From contig NZ_CAUASN010000016.1 of the NCBI RefSeq assembly GCF_958431955.1, positions 1 through 64,000 of the forward strand: a stretch of 64,000 nucleotides of DNA, in the 5' to 3' direction. Below the pieces are notes generated by a model. It made no database searches. It saw only the letters and a list, made by a program, of their open reading frames with translations, and was not told where the DNA came from. How positions within the stretch are numbered: the stretch's first letter is position 1; each line of letters opens with the position of its first letter. Made by a program: the position numbers and the translations under genes. Shown here piece by piece: positions 32,706 to 40,777 of this stretch. This DNA comes from an uncultured Adlercreutzia sp. GTDB taxonomy: Bacteria; Actinomycetota; Coriobacteriia; Coriobacteriales; Eggerthellaceae.

Positions 32706-33069
32706 TGGCAAACCTCGCATCATCGCGGCGAACAGGCGCGGCCTGCCCGCTCGTGCGCCCCGCGCCCCGCCGCGCTTGCTGCGCGACTGCCGGCGCGGCC
32801 GCCCCGCGAGCCGACCTCGCCTATTATGGCACGGCTTCCGTTGCCGTCCCGTTTCGCCTCCGCGAGGGGCCAAAACGCCCCGCAAGGTGCTGAGCGACTG
32901 CACAAAACAGCCCCTTTCGCGCAAACGGGGAAGAAACCGACGGTTTTCGTAGCCAAGTAGAGGCCCGGCCGATTCCAGATCAGGCGTTTTCCCAGGTGGA
33001 CTCTTCACAATTCACGGCACTGTGTCGCCAATTCTACGAAAACCGGCATTTTCTGCTCAAAAGACCGCC
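32706..33069. other. 364-nt intergenic stretch between the VanZ-RDD gene and uraA
   Basis: Both neighbours are transcribed on the minus strand. The uraA side has a possible extended -10, TGC-CATAAT (32823-32831 on the minus strand), and then about 100 nt of very GC-rich leader with overlapping short hairpins. The VanZ side has the inverted pair described at 32941-33045. No open frame with a ribosome site is convincing here, and no known riboswitch was recognised. Confidence 0.5.
32941..33045. repeat. Inverted pair of the ACGGTTTT repeat family, copy 2
   Basis: CGGTTTTCGTAG at 32941-32952 and its exact complement at 33034-33045 face each other across 81 nt. The right arm and its surroundings (CTACGAAAACCGG, TTTTCTG, CAAAAGA) align with the right arm of the menH inverted repeat near 1484. 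The left arm resembles the menH left arm. Both pairs sit at or just past the 3' end of a minus-strand gene and have similar arm spacing (81 and 90 nt). Confidence 0.6.
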
Positions 33070-34092
33070 TCAGGGAATGAGGTCGTAGGGCATTTCGCGC
33101 TTGATGAGGTAGAACAGGAGCAGCAGCGGGATGAGCCACGGCCACACGAAGAGGGCGGCGACGAGGGTGGCCGTGCGTACGACGTAGAACACCGCGCGGT
33201 AGCCCGTCGTGCGCGGATGGGTCTCGAAGGTCATGCGCACGAAGGAGCCTCCGGGTGTGGAGCCGTCGTGAATCCAGGGGATGACGACCTCCACGAGCGC
33301 GAAGGCCGCCACGGCGCAGGTGCCCATGACCGCGTCCACCGTTTGAGCCGCCGTGAGCCCGGGCAGCTGCAGAGCCGACGCGCCGACCGCCTCCAAGGCC
33401 AGCGCTGCCGCGCCGTAGGGCACGATGGCCGCAAGGCCCACGATGAGCAGGTCGAGCCACAGCGCCACGCATCGGCGCACAAAACCCGGTCGCTCGGTCG
33501 TCTCGGCATCGGCGAGCTTTCCCGGCGGCACCACCCGCCCCAGAAGCCAGGCGCACAGCCACCCGAGCGCCGCGCCGAGCGTGTTGGTGATCACGTCGTC
33601 CACATCGCAGCAGCGATAGGCATAAGGGTACAGCCCGAAAAATCCCGTGAGCTGCGCCGTCTCGATAAGCACCGACGCGGCCAGGCCGAGCAGGACCGAC
33701 GGCACGAAGCGCAGGCGCAGGAGACGGCCGGCGATGAATCCGAGCGGCACGAAGAACACCACGTTGAACAGCAGCTGAAAGACCGCCTTCAAGCCGTCCT
33801 TCGCGACGTCGTTCACGAAGTTCAGCGGGTTGAAGTTGGCGGGCACTGCATAGGTGATGCCCGGCCCCGCATCGCCGGAGGGCAGCGGGTACAGCGTGAA
33901 GCACCCAAGTCCCACCATGTAGAGGACCGCCAGGTACGCGCCGGCGAACGAGCCGAAGCGCAAACGCCCGTCCCGATGGTACAGGTAGGCCAGAATCGGC
34001 AAGGTCAGCAGGAAGGCCACTATCGGCCACAGAATGAGCGCCGCCGCGAAGTTCTCGCTGTAGTTCCCCAGAAAATGCTTGATGGCGCCCAC
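33070..34092 (-). CDS. VanZ-like protein with C-terminal RDD domain
   Basis: A 340-residue membrane protein. The N-terminal part is VanZ-like: NVVFFVPLGFIAGRLL, SVLIETAQLTGFFGL and CCDVDDVITNTLGAALGW, the family's FxPLG, ExxQ and DxxDxxxNxxG signatures. The last 130 residues form an RDD-type helical domain beginning at RRCVALWLDLLIVGLAAIV. VanZ relatives give low-level teicoplanin resistance or act in envelope stress, but most are uncharacterised. ATG 34092 is followed by a plausible first helix. It has no clear operon partner. Confidence 0.82.
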   Translation of the reverse strand: MGAIKHFLGNYSENFAAALILWPIVAFLLTLPILAYLYHRDGRLRFGSFAGAYLAVLYMVGLGCFTLYPLPSGDAGPGITYAVPANFNPLNFVNDVAKDGLKAVFQLLFNVVFFVPLGFIAGRLLRLRFVPSVLLGLAASVLIETAQLTGFFGLYPYAYRCCDVDDVITNTLGAALGWLCAWLLGRVVPPGKLADAETTERPGFVRRCVALWLDLLIVGLAAIVPYGAAALALEAVGASALQLPGLTAAQTVDAVMGTCAVAAFALVEVVIPWIHDGSTPGGSFVRMTFETHPRTTGYRAVFYVVRTATLVAALFVWPWLIPLLLLFYLIKREMPYDLIP

Positions 34093-34373
34093 CGGCCCGC
34101 TCCTTCTCTCTTGTGCATCGGACGAGGGTCAGCATAGCGCGGCGGCTGCCATCGCGCAGCAAAGGTGACAGCAGAGTAAGGGAAGTGATTGGAGGCCGTA
34201 AGGCATCAGCGCGCAGGGTCGGAGCACCCGAAGGAGGACCGAATCGCAGGTGCATCCGCACAGCAGGGCGTTCGCGGGCGGAGACCGGATCGGACGATTT
34301 GCCGCTCCGCAGACGTCGTGCTATGCTGGGGTCTTTCTCCGACCAGCTGAAACCCACTACCGAGGAGAGAACC
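34093..34373. other. 281-nt gap upstream of the LOG gene
   Basis: This stretch between two divergent genes should contain promoters for both, but I see no strong -35/-10 pair, operator or RNA structure. Open frames crossing it lack ribosome sites and continue from the LOG gene frame. Confidence 0.4.
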
Positions 34374-34958
34374 ATGAACATTACCGTATACTGCGGGTCT
34401 AACCCCGGCGACGACCCGCGCTTCATTGAAGCGGCCCGCGCACTCGGCGTCTGGATTGCCCGAGAGGGGCACACTCTCGTCTACGGCGGCAGCTCCGTGG
34501 GGCTCATGGGCGCTGTGTCCCAGGCAGCCCTCGAGGGAGGCGCACCCGTCATCGGCGTGGAGCCCGCGTTCTTCATCGAGGCCGGTGTGGCCCAACACGA
34601 CCTCACCGAGTTAATCGTGTGCGAGACCATGGGCGAGCGCAAGGCGAAGATGATCGAGCTGGGGGACGTGTTCGTGGCGCTGCCCGGCGGCGTGGGCACC
34701 TTGGAGGAGATCTCCGAGATCATCACCCGCGTGCGGCTCGACCTGGGGCCGCATGAGTGCTTCCTGCTGAACATCGACGGCTTCTACGATCCTCTGGCCG
34801 CCTTTTTGGCATCCATGGTGGACCACCGCTTCTTCGACCAGTGCGACTTAGACCGCTGCCTCTTCCCGCGCTCGATGGACGAGTTGGCCCACCTGGTAGC
34901 CACCGCGGATGCGCGTCCGCACACTCGCTGCGAGGGGCCGCTGCTGCAGAAGGGCTAG
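34374..34958 (+). CDS. LOG family protein (cytokinin riboside 5'-monophosphate phosphoribohydrolase-like)
   Basis: A 194-residue Rossmann-fold protein with the LOG signatures NITVYCGSNPGDDPRF, LVYGGSSVGLMGAVSQAAL, ERKAKMIELGDVFVALPGGV and GTLEEISEI. Members cleave nucleoside monophosphates to base and ribose 5-phosphate. In bacteria the natural substrate is usually unclear. ATG 34374 follows GAGGAGAGAACC; a much longer open frame upstream has no coding character. Confidence 0.92.
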   Translation: MNITVYCGSNPGDDPRFIEAARALGVWIAREGHTLVYGGSSVGLMGAVSQAALEGGAPVIGVEPAFFIEAGVAQHDLTELIVCETMGERKAKMIELGDVFVALPGGVGTLEEISEIITRVRLDLGPHECFLLNIDGFYDPLAAFLASMVDHRFFDQCDLDRCLFPRSMDELAHLVATADARPHTRCEGPLLQKG

Positions 34959-35038
34959 ATCCCGCGGGCGCCGGGCACCAGCCCGCACCGCGCGCCACCC
35001 ACTCATGCGCCGCGTGCCGCGCGCGATCGTACCGGCAC

Positions 35039-36505
35039 CTAGCCGATCACCGTCAGGCAGTACTGGGCCTTGCCGGCGTCTTTCGCCTGGTAGAGCGTGC
35101 TGTCCGCCACGGCGTACAGCTCCTCGAAGGGCATCGGCGGCGTGAGGCAGCACGCGGCACCGATGCTGATGGAGGGTGTGGCGTGGGAAGGCGCCTGCCC
35201 CGCGGCCTTGGCCGCCTCGTCGGTAGCACGCTGGGTGGCGAAGGGGCCGCGGGCCAAATGCTCGAGCACGCGGTCGGTGGCGGGGCCGGCGGCCAGGCCG
35301 GGCGCGAAGATGAGGAACTCGTCGCCGCCCATGCGGGCCACGACGTCCTCCTTGCGCATCACCTGCGAGAGGAACGCGGCCAGCTCCTTCAGCACCGCAT
35401 CGCCCGCCAAATGACCGTAGGTGTCGTTCACGCCCTTGAAGTCGTCCACGTCAACAGCGATGAGCGTGCACGGGCGGTCTTCGCTCGCGAGCAGCGTCTC
35501 GATGCGGTCGAGTGCCGCCGCCCGGTTGTAGAGTCCCGTGAGGCCGTCGCGCTCGGCCTTGCGGCGGAACTGGCTCTCGCGCTGGGCCGCCTCGCTCGTA
35601 TCCAGCAGGCGCCCCACATGGCGCACCGGACCGCCCTCCTCGTCGTAGAGCACCACCGACTGGTAGCGGTACCACACCGGCTCCCCGTTGGGGCCCGGTG
35701 TGGAGGTCTCAAAGTCGACCAGGGAGTTCTCGCCGATCTGCTCCATGAGCGGCGAGAGGTCGTAGGAGGTGATGTCCAGATTGCACGGCTTCTGGCAACG
35801 GCGGTGCACCACGAAGTCGGGCTGCTCCGGCGCGCGGCCGAAGCGCCCCTCGAAATCGCCGTACACATGGGCCGCCCCCGTGGCGCATTCAATATCGAAG
35901 AGCACGTCGTTGGAGAGCGCCGTGAGGATTTCCAGGCGCTCGTTGGCGCGGCGCAGGTCACCCTCGTCGCGCACCTGGTCGGTAATGTCCATGAGGGTGA
36001 CGTAGAACCAGCGCTTGCCTTCGGCGTCGGCGGCCAGATGCCCCCAGTCCTCCACCCAGCGCACCTCGCCGTCGGCGCGCAGGATGCGGTAGCGCACATG
36101 GTCGTCGTTGCGCTCGGCTATCTGCTCCTGGATCTCGCGCAGCACGCGCTCCCGGTCGTCAGGATGCACGAGCCCCGAAAACGTGTCGCCCGTCAGCGCG
36201 CTGAACGCGACGGCGTCGGCGCACCCGAACAGGGAGAGCATTCCCGCGCTCACGCAATCCAGGGTATCGGGTCCCTCGGCGGGATAGCGGAACATGCCGC
36301 CGGGGAAGTTGCCGAGAAACTCCCGGGCGAGCATCAGCACATCAGGCGCTTCCGCAGGGCTCGCGTCCGGCGAGGGAGCTGCGGGAACCTCGGGACTCGC
36401 AGAAGGAGCGGACGGCTCGGCGGGGGAGGGGTTGCTCGCCTGAGCGTCGCCCGCTTCGCTTCCAGATGCTTCGCCCCGACGAAAGATACGACTCAAGGAC
36501 ACCAT
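35039..36505 (-). CDS. PAS-GGDEF diguanylate cyclase
   Basis: A 488-residue soluble signalling protein. After an Ala/Ser/Pro-rich N-terminus of about 45 residues come PAS-type sensor regions (for example RYPAEGPDTLDCVSAGML and WVEDWGHLAADAEGKRWFYV with a PAC-like end). The C-terminal GGDEF domain has DGLTGLYNRAAALDRI, DVDDFKGVNDTYGHLAGDAV and ARMGGDEFLIF. An RxxD autoinhibitory site (RKED) lies five residues before GGDEF. It therefore should make cyclic di-GMP from two GTP with product feedback. No EAL partner is nearby. ATG 36505 gives the conserved MVSLSRIFRR start. Confidence 0.92.
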   Translation of the reverse strand: MVSLSRIFRRGEASGSEAGDAQASNPSPAEPSAPSASPEVPAAPSPDASPAEAPDVLMLAREFLGNFPGGMFRYPAEGPDTLDCVSAGMLSLFGCADAVAFSALTGDTFSGLVHPDDRERVLREIQEQIAERNDDHVRYRILRADGEVRWVEDWGHLAADAEGKRWFYVTLMDITDQVRDEGDLRRANERLEILTALSNDVLFDIECATGAAHVYGDFEGRFGRAPEQPDFVVHRRCQKPCNLDITSYDLSPLMEQIGENSLVDFETSTPGPNGEPVWYRYQSVVLYDEEGGPVRHVGRLLDTSEAAQRESQFRRKAERDGLTGLYNRAAALDRIETLLASEDRPCTLIAVDVDDFKGVNDTYGHLAGDAVLKELAAFLSQVMRKEDVVARMGGDEFLIFAPGLAAGPATDRVLEHLARGPFATQRATDEAAKAAGQAPSHATPSISIGAACCLTPPMPFEELYAVADSTLYQAKDAGKAQYCLTVIG

Positions 36506-36608
36506 GCGAATTCCCTCTTCCTCGGCTGATCGCGGACGGCCGCCCCCTGCGGCGGCATTCCAACACGCTAATTCTCGTATGATAGCACGTCAGTAGCGGA
36601 TTATTCGC

Positions 36609-36929
36609 TCAAAAACGAACCGCGCCGGTCGCCAAGAGCTCCTCTATGCGCGAGCGGGGAACGGCGCCGACGATCTCACCAGCGAGTACTCCGTCACGGA
36701 ATAGCAGCAACGTCGGGGCGCTTACGACCTGGAACGCCCACGCGATATCAGGATGCTCTGCCACATTCAGCTGAGCCACCTTCACCTCTGGATGATGCGC
36801 GGCCACTGCCTCAAGCACCGGCTCCATGGCGCGGCACGGGCCGCATCCCCGGCTCCAGAAATCCACGAGCACGCATCCCGCTGCCTCTGTGACCTCCTCA
36901 TCGAAGTTTTCCCGCGTAAGCTGAACCAT
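36609..36929 (-). CDS. Thioredoxin-like protein
   Basis: A 106-residue thioredoxin with the active site VDFWSRGCGPCRAMEPVLEA (CGPC) and the cis-proline strand VVSAPTLLLFRDG. Thioredoxins reduce protein disulfides in the cytoplasm. The start is ATG 36929, 5 nt after the hicB stop; its GAGG ribosome site overlaps that TGA, so translation is coupled to hicB. Position as the third gene after hicA and hicB is unusual for a thioredoxin. Confidence 0.92.
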   Translation of the reverse strand: MVQLTRENFDEEVTEAAGCVLVDFWSRGCGPCRAMEPVLEAVAAHHPEVKVAQLNVAEHPDIAWAFQVVSAPTLLLFRDGVLAGEIVGAVPRSRIEELLATGAVRF

Positions 36930-36934
36930 CAGCC

Positions 36935-37336
36935 TCACATCCCCAGCTGCTGTCGCAGAGCAATTTGCAGCGTTTGAGAGAAGTTGATTCCATGCTCCAC
37001 CGCCGCCGCATTGAGCCACGCCGGCAAGGTGACCGTGCGATTGACCGCCCTCGACGACTGCGCCTGACGCACCGACGGCATATATACATCGACAAGCACC
37101 GTCTCCTCGTTCTTCCCCAGGGAAAGCCTGTTGAGCGCCGTGGGCGCCGGAATTTCCTCGCCGTCCTCCTCCCGGCCGAACATCACGCAGCCAAGCAGCT
37201 CACGGGCGGCGAGCAACGCGTCGTCCTCGTCTTTACCGCTCGTCGCAACATCAAGATCGGGAAAGACCACGGCAATGTCCTCCCCCTCCTCGTAGGAGAA
37301 CACCGCAGGATAGAAATATCGTTCGGGTTTCTTCAT
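36935..37336 (-). CDS. hicB: HicB-type antitoxin
   Basis: A 133-residue antitoxin. The N-terminal HicB fold reads FYPAVFSYEEGEDIAVVFPD, then DLDVATSGKDEDDALLAARE. The C-terminal 45 residues (VNRTVTLPAWLNAAAVEHGI, NFSQTLQIALRQQL) are a ribbon-helix-helix DNA-binding domain that usually represses the operon. AAGGGG precedes two adjacent ATG codons; 37336 gives the better spacing and 37339 is possible. It follows hicA by 26 nt. Confidence 0.92.
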   Translation of the reverse strand: MKKPERYFYPAVFSYEEGEDIAVVFPDLDVATSGKDEDDALLAARELLGCVMFGREEDGEEIPAPTALNRLSLGKNEETVLVDVYMPSVRQAQSSRAVNRTVTLPAWLNAAAVEHGINFSQTLQIALRQQLGM

Positions 37337-37362
37337 CATAGCCCCTTCTCTCATCACTCTTG

Positions 37363-37560
37363 TCAGGGGAACACAAGCCCTGCCTGCCGTCCTATGGAGT
37401 CGAGCGTTTTCCGCGGGATATCCTTAACGGGATGTTTCACGGTTACCCGACCCGGCTTCTCAGGGTGCTTGAACTGGTGGTGGCTGCCCACCACAGCCAC
37501 TTCGAACCAGCCATCCGCCCTCAGCAACCTGATAACTTGTCGAGAAGAATACCCCTTCAT
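37363..37560 (-). CDS. hicA: HicA toxin (mRNA interferase)
   Basis: A 65-residue toxin with the compact HicA dsRBD-like fold: SRQVIRLLRADGWFEVAVVG, the catalytic histidine in GSHHQFKHPEKPGRVTVKHP, and DIPRKTLDSIGRQAGL. It cleaves mRNA and tmRNA when not bound by HicB. ATG 37560 follows GAGGAGGTGC. It is the first gene of hicA-hicB-trx. Confidence 0.95.
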   Translation of the reverse strand: MKGYSSRQVIRLLRADGWFEVAVVGSHHQFKHPEKPGRVTVKHPVKDIPRKTLDSIGRQAGLVFP

Positions 37561-37581
37561 TCTTCTGCACCTCCTCAGAAT

Positions 37582-37603
37582 AACAAATATTTTTATATTT
37601 GTT
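37582..37603. promoter_or_regulatory. Inverted repeat just upstream of hicA (candidate HicB operator)
   Basis: AACAAATAT, four T, ATATTTGTT: a 9-bp perfect inverted repeat 22 nt upstream of the hicA start codon. It is the right size for a ribbon-helix-helix operator. A promoter located here would give a very short leader. Confidence 0.55.
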
Positions 37604-37678
37604 AATAAGAGAGTGTTGCCGATTAACTCTCACCACCGACCATCGGCTGTCCTCCGAGGAGTTAGGCGAACCAACCTA

Positions 37679-37707
37679 AACATTTGTTTTATTATAGCAC
37701 AAATGTT
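37679..37707 (-). promoter_or_regulatory. Extended -10 promoter with flanking operator arms, upstream of hicAB
   Basis: On the minus strand TGC-TATAAT (TATAAT at 37691-37696) is a perfect extended -10. It is enclosed by AACATTTG (37679-37686) and CAAATGTT (37700-37707), an 8-bp inverted repeat centred on the -10. A repressor bound there would block RNA polymerase. Transcription would begin about 125 nt before hicA. Between here and 38011 I see no further gene or structure. Confidence 0.55.
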
Positions 37708-38011
37708 CTCATTCAAATGCAGCAATTTGACTTAGAGCGTTTTCTTTCCTACACTGGGCGAACTTGGAATCGACCGAGGTAAGGTGCTTTGATGGCCGAG
37801 ATGCTTTTGCTCTAACATACGCGCTTCGCTATCGTCCGGATACGCTCCGGGCCGTGAGCGTTCGTTGCCGACAGGGCAACTTCTCGTTGCGCGCGCATTT
37901 GCAATCCGCAGGTGATGGCGCAACCGCATCCGCAACCCCACACTGGACAGCGTGCCCCGCGCTTCTTTGCGAGGGCGACCGCCGCCGGACCATACCTCGA
38001 AGGAGATTCCC

Positions 38012-39295
38012 GTGACCGAGAACCCCCAAACTGCACCGCACGTCCCCTCTGCCCCCAGCGCGCCCTTGAGCGCCGCCGGCCTTCCTTTGGCCAAAAACTG
38101 GCTCGCCATCATCGCGTTCATCTGGGCCGGCCAGGCGGTTTCCATGATCACCAGCTTCGCCGCCGGCTACGCGGTGGTGTGGTACGTGACCGAATCCACC
38201 GGCAGCGCACTCGCGCTAGCCGCCATGAACATCGCCGCCATGCTGCCCATCGGGCTGCTCTCGCCCTTCGGCGGCATCGTGGCCGACAAGCACAACCGCA
38301 AGCTCATCATGATCGCCGCCGACGGGGCCGTAGGCGCAATATCGCTGGTTGCGGGCCTGCTCATCTTAGCCGGCGATGTGTCCCTTCCGCTGCTTTTGGC
38401 CGTGTGCGTAGCCCGCGCGGTGGGCCAGGCCTTCCACACCCCGGCCATGATGGCGGCCATGCCCATGCTCGTGCCCGACAAGCACCTCTTGCGCATCAAC
38501 ACCTTGGACCAGCTGCTGGCCGCCATCGCCTCCATCGGGGCGCCGGCCTTCGGCATCTTCCTGTACACCACCCTCGGCTTCTCGTCGGTGATGTTCCTCG
38601 ACTTCGCCGGCGCCTGCATTGCCGTCGCGGGGCTTTTGCTGGCGAAGGTGCCCACCGTGGTAGACCCGTCGGCCGAGCGTCAGCACGTGCTGGCCAACCT
38701 GCGCGACGGCTGGCGCGCCGTGGCGAAGACCCGCGGGCTTCTGCTGCTCATCGGCGGCGTGACCGTAGGCATGATGATCTTCGGCCCACTGTCGGCCATG
38801 TGCCCGCTCATGACCTACAACCACTTCGGCGGCAACGGCTACGACGCCTCCATCGGCGAGGCCGCCTTCGGCATCGGCATGCTGGCGGGCTCGATGATCC
38901 TCATGGCCTGGGGCGGGGGCCGGCGCCTGGCGGGGCTCATCGCCGTGGCCGCGGTCGTCGTGGGCGTGTGCACAGCAGTCTGCGGCCTCTTGCCACCCGA
39001 CGGCTTCCCCGCCTTCGTGCTGATGATGGGGGCCATGGCCGTCGCCTGCGCCTGGTTCAACGGGCCGCTGATGACGCTCACCCAGCGTCACGTGCCCGAC
39101 GAGAAGATGGGTCGCGCCATGGGCCTGCTCACGGCGGCCACCGGCCTTGCGGCGCCCATCGGCGTAGCCGTCGGCGGCGTGCTGGCCGAGCAGATCGGCA
39201 TCGCACCGTTCTTCCTGCTAGACGGCCTCGCCTGCCTGACGTTGGGGCTGGTGCTGTACCTTCCTCGCTCGGTGCGGGCACTCGATGAGGCCTGA
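38012..39295 (+). CDS. Major facilitator superfamily exporter (MFS_3/EntS-like)
   Basis: A 427-residue transporter with 12 hydrophobic helices after a 35-residue Pro/Ala-rich tail. The loop GGIVADKHNRKLIMIAADGA is the MFS loop 2-3 motif, and RAVGQAFHTPAMMAAMPMLV, PDKHLLRINTLDQLLAAI are typical of the EntS/MFS_3 drug and siderophore exporter branch. The substrate is unknown. GTG 38012 was chosen because AAGGAG lies 6 nt upstream; earlier in-frame ATGs give a non-hydrophobic arginine-rich leader. Confidence 0.88.
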   Translation: MTENPQTAPHVPSAPSAPLSAAGLPLAKNWLAIIAFIWAGQAVSMITSFAAGYAVVWYVTESTGSALALAAMNIAAMLPIGLLSPFGGIVADKHNRKLIMIAADGAVGAISLVAGLLILAGDVSLPLLLAVCVARAVGQAFHTPAMMAAMPMLVPDKHLLRINTLDQLLAAIASIGAPAFGIFLYTTLGFSSVMFLDFAGACIAVAGLLLAKVPTVVDPSAERQHVLANLRDGWRAVAKTRGLLLLIGGVTVGMMIFGPLSAMCPLMTYNHFGGNGYDASIGEAAFGIGMLAGSMILMAWGGGRRLAGLIAVAAVVVGVCTAVCGLLPPDGFPAFVLMMGAMAVACAWFNGPLMTLTQRHVPDEKMGRAMGLLTAATGLAAPIGVAVGGVLAEQIGIAPFFLLDGLACLTLGLVLYLPRSVRALDEA

Positions 39296-39668
39296 GCGAC
39301 GGGGCAGCCTGCCGCCCAGGAACGCTCGGCGTCCCCCGGGGTGCCCTTCCCAACCTGACACGTTCGTAAGGTAAGCGTAAGCCCGATCGATGGAGCCGCC
39401 GCGTCCCTTTCCCTAGGATGAAACCAGGCTCGCAACCCACGTTATGCCGGGCATGCGCCGACCCCGACTACGTAGAGCTCGGCTTCGGGATGCTTCGACC
39501 GAGCGAGTTCCGCAGCGAACGGAACAGTCCGGCGGACTGTTCCGCCGAGCGAGGACTGTCTGAGCGAATCGGAGTATCCCGAAGTCGAGCTTGGAGGGAT
39601 AGGGCATGCTCGACTGCCTCCAGCAGGGGCGAAGAGCCGAGCCGCATTCGCCGAGAGAAAGGAACGCC
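39296..39668. other. 373-nt intergenic stretch before the ABC operon
   Basis: It holds the second nested hairpin element (39476-39591) and, close to its end, the ribosome site AAAGGA of the small membrane peptide. I see no strong promoter, and no tRNA or riboswitch. Confidence 0.5.
39476..39591. repeat. Nested hairpin intergenic element, copy 2
   Basis: Outer arms 39476-39491 and 39576-39591 pair over 16 bp with one G-U. The inner hairpin 39520-39544 is CGGAACAGTCC/GGACTGTTCCG with a 3-nt loop, the same core as at 31183-31207 with one compensatory pair change (C-G to T-A). Shared flanks are GCAGCGAA before and CCGAGCGAG after the core. Outer arms differ completely between the two copies. Confidence 0.8.
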
Positions 39669-39770
39669 GTGAACATGCCAGGGAAAATCATCCTTGCCGT
39701 TGCTATCATCGGGGTGGTGGGCGCCATGATCGCCCACCAGCTGCCCAAGACCGAGAGGAGCTACCACTAA
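39669..39770 (+). CDS. 33-residue membrane peptide coupled to an ABC transporter
   Basis: A small gene with a GTG start at 39669 behind AAAGGA. The peptide starts MNMPGKIILAVAIIGVVGAM and has one membrane helix and a charged tail (KTERSYH). Its stop TAA shares one base with the ATG of the ABC ATPase (TAATG), a tight translational coupling. An ATG at 39675 is an alternative start. I know no family for it. The coupling suggests a regulatory or stabilising subunit of the FtsX-type transporter, or at least a leader that sets its translation. Confidence 0.6.
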   Translation: MNMPGKIILAVAIIGVVGAMIAHQLPKTERSYH

Positions 39771-40777
39771 TGGCTGAAGTGTACACCGAACCCACCCCCT
39801 CGGCCTTCGGCGCCAACCCCACCGACCCGGGCACGCCGCTGCCGCTTTCCGCCGATGACCGCGACGCCCTCGAGGGCCTGGCCGCCGCCTTCTCGCGCGA
39901 CAGCTACGCACCCGGGGCCTCCTCGGCCGCCGCGGGCCGCGCCGCCCACACAGCCGGCGCCCCTGCCTCCGCGCCCCACGGCGCCCACGCGGCTGCCCCG
40001 CGCCCTGCGGGCTCCCCCATCCTGTCGGTGCGCTCCATCGAGAAGGTCTTCGGCAGCCGCGACTCGGTCACCCATGCCCTCGCCGGCATCTCCTTCGACG
40101 TGGTCGCCGGCGAGTTCGTCGGCATCATGGGGCCGTCCGGCTCCGGCAAGACCACGCTTCTGAACTGCGTGTCCACCATCGACACCGTCACGAGCGGGCA
40201 CATCATCGTGGGCGGCCGCGACATCACCGGCATGTCCCGCCGCCAGCTGGCAAAGTTCCGCCGCGACGATTTGGGCTTCATCTTCCAGGACTCCAACCTG
40301 CTCGACACCCTCACCGGCTTCGAGAACATCTCGCTCGCGCTCACCATCAAGGGCGAGCCGGCGCGAACCATTCCCGGCAAGGTGAACGCCATAGCCGCGC
40401 GCCTCGGAGTGGACGGCGTGCTTTCCAAGTACCCCTACCAGATGTCGGGCGGCCAGAAGCAGCGCGTGGCCGCGGCACGGGCCATGGTGTGCGACCCGAA
40501 GCTCATCTTGGCCGACGAGCCCACCGGCGCGCTCGATTCCCGCGCGGCCACCGTGATGCTCGAGATCATGGAGATGATGAACGTCCAGATGGGCGCTACC
40601 ATCATGATGGTCACCCACGATGCCTTCGCCGCCAGCTACACGAACCGCGTGCTGTTCATCAAGGACGGCGCCGTGTTCAACGAGCTGCGCCGGGGCGACG
40701 AGAGCCGCGACGCCTTCTTCGCCCGCATCATGGAAGTGGTGTCGTTCCTCGGCGGGGAGGCCGGCCATGTATCTTAA
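39770..40777 (+). CDS. ABC transporter ATP-binding protein (MacB/BceA type) with long N-terminal extension
   Basis: A 335-residue ATPase. The first 85 residues are a low-complexity Ala/Pro-rich extension not usual in this family. The ATPase domain then shows GPSGSGKTTLL (Walker A), YQMSGGQKQRVAAARAM (signature), LILADEPTGALDS (Walker B) and MMVTHDAFAA (H loop). It pairs with the FtsX-like permease, whose ATG lies inside its last codons. No two-component system is adjacent, unlike typical bacitracin-resistance BceAB loci. Confidence 0.93.
   Translation: MAEVYTEPTPSAFGANPTDPGTPLPLSADDRDALEGLAAAFSRDSYAPGASSAAAGRAAHTAGAPASAPHGAHAAAPRPAGSPILSVRSIEKVFGSRDSVTHALAGISFDVVAGEFVGIMGPSGSGKTTLLNCVSTIDTVTSGHIIVGGRDITGMSRRQLAKFRRDDLGFIFQDSNLLDTLTGFENISLALTIKGEPARTIPGKVNAIAARLGVDGVLSKYPYQMSGGQKQRVAAARAMVCDPKLILADEPTGALDSRAATVMLEIMEMMNVQMGATIMMVTHDAFAASYTNRVLFIKDGAVFNELRRGDESRDAFFARIMEVVSFLGGEAGHVS

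Noticed and set aside
32705..32830. Riboswitch in the uraA leader
   Set aside because: The leader is GC-rich and can fold, but no PyrR-, guanine- or other known riboswitch motif could be recognised by eye.
37732..38151. 139-codon minus-strand frame between hicAB and the MFS gene
   Set aside because: It overlaps the MFS start antisense, has no ribosome site, and its composition does not look like a protein.
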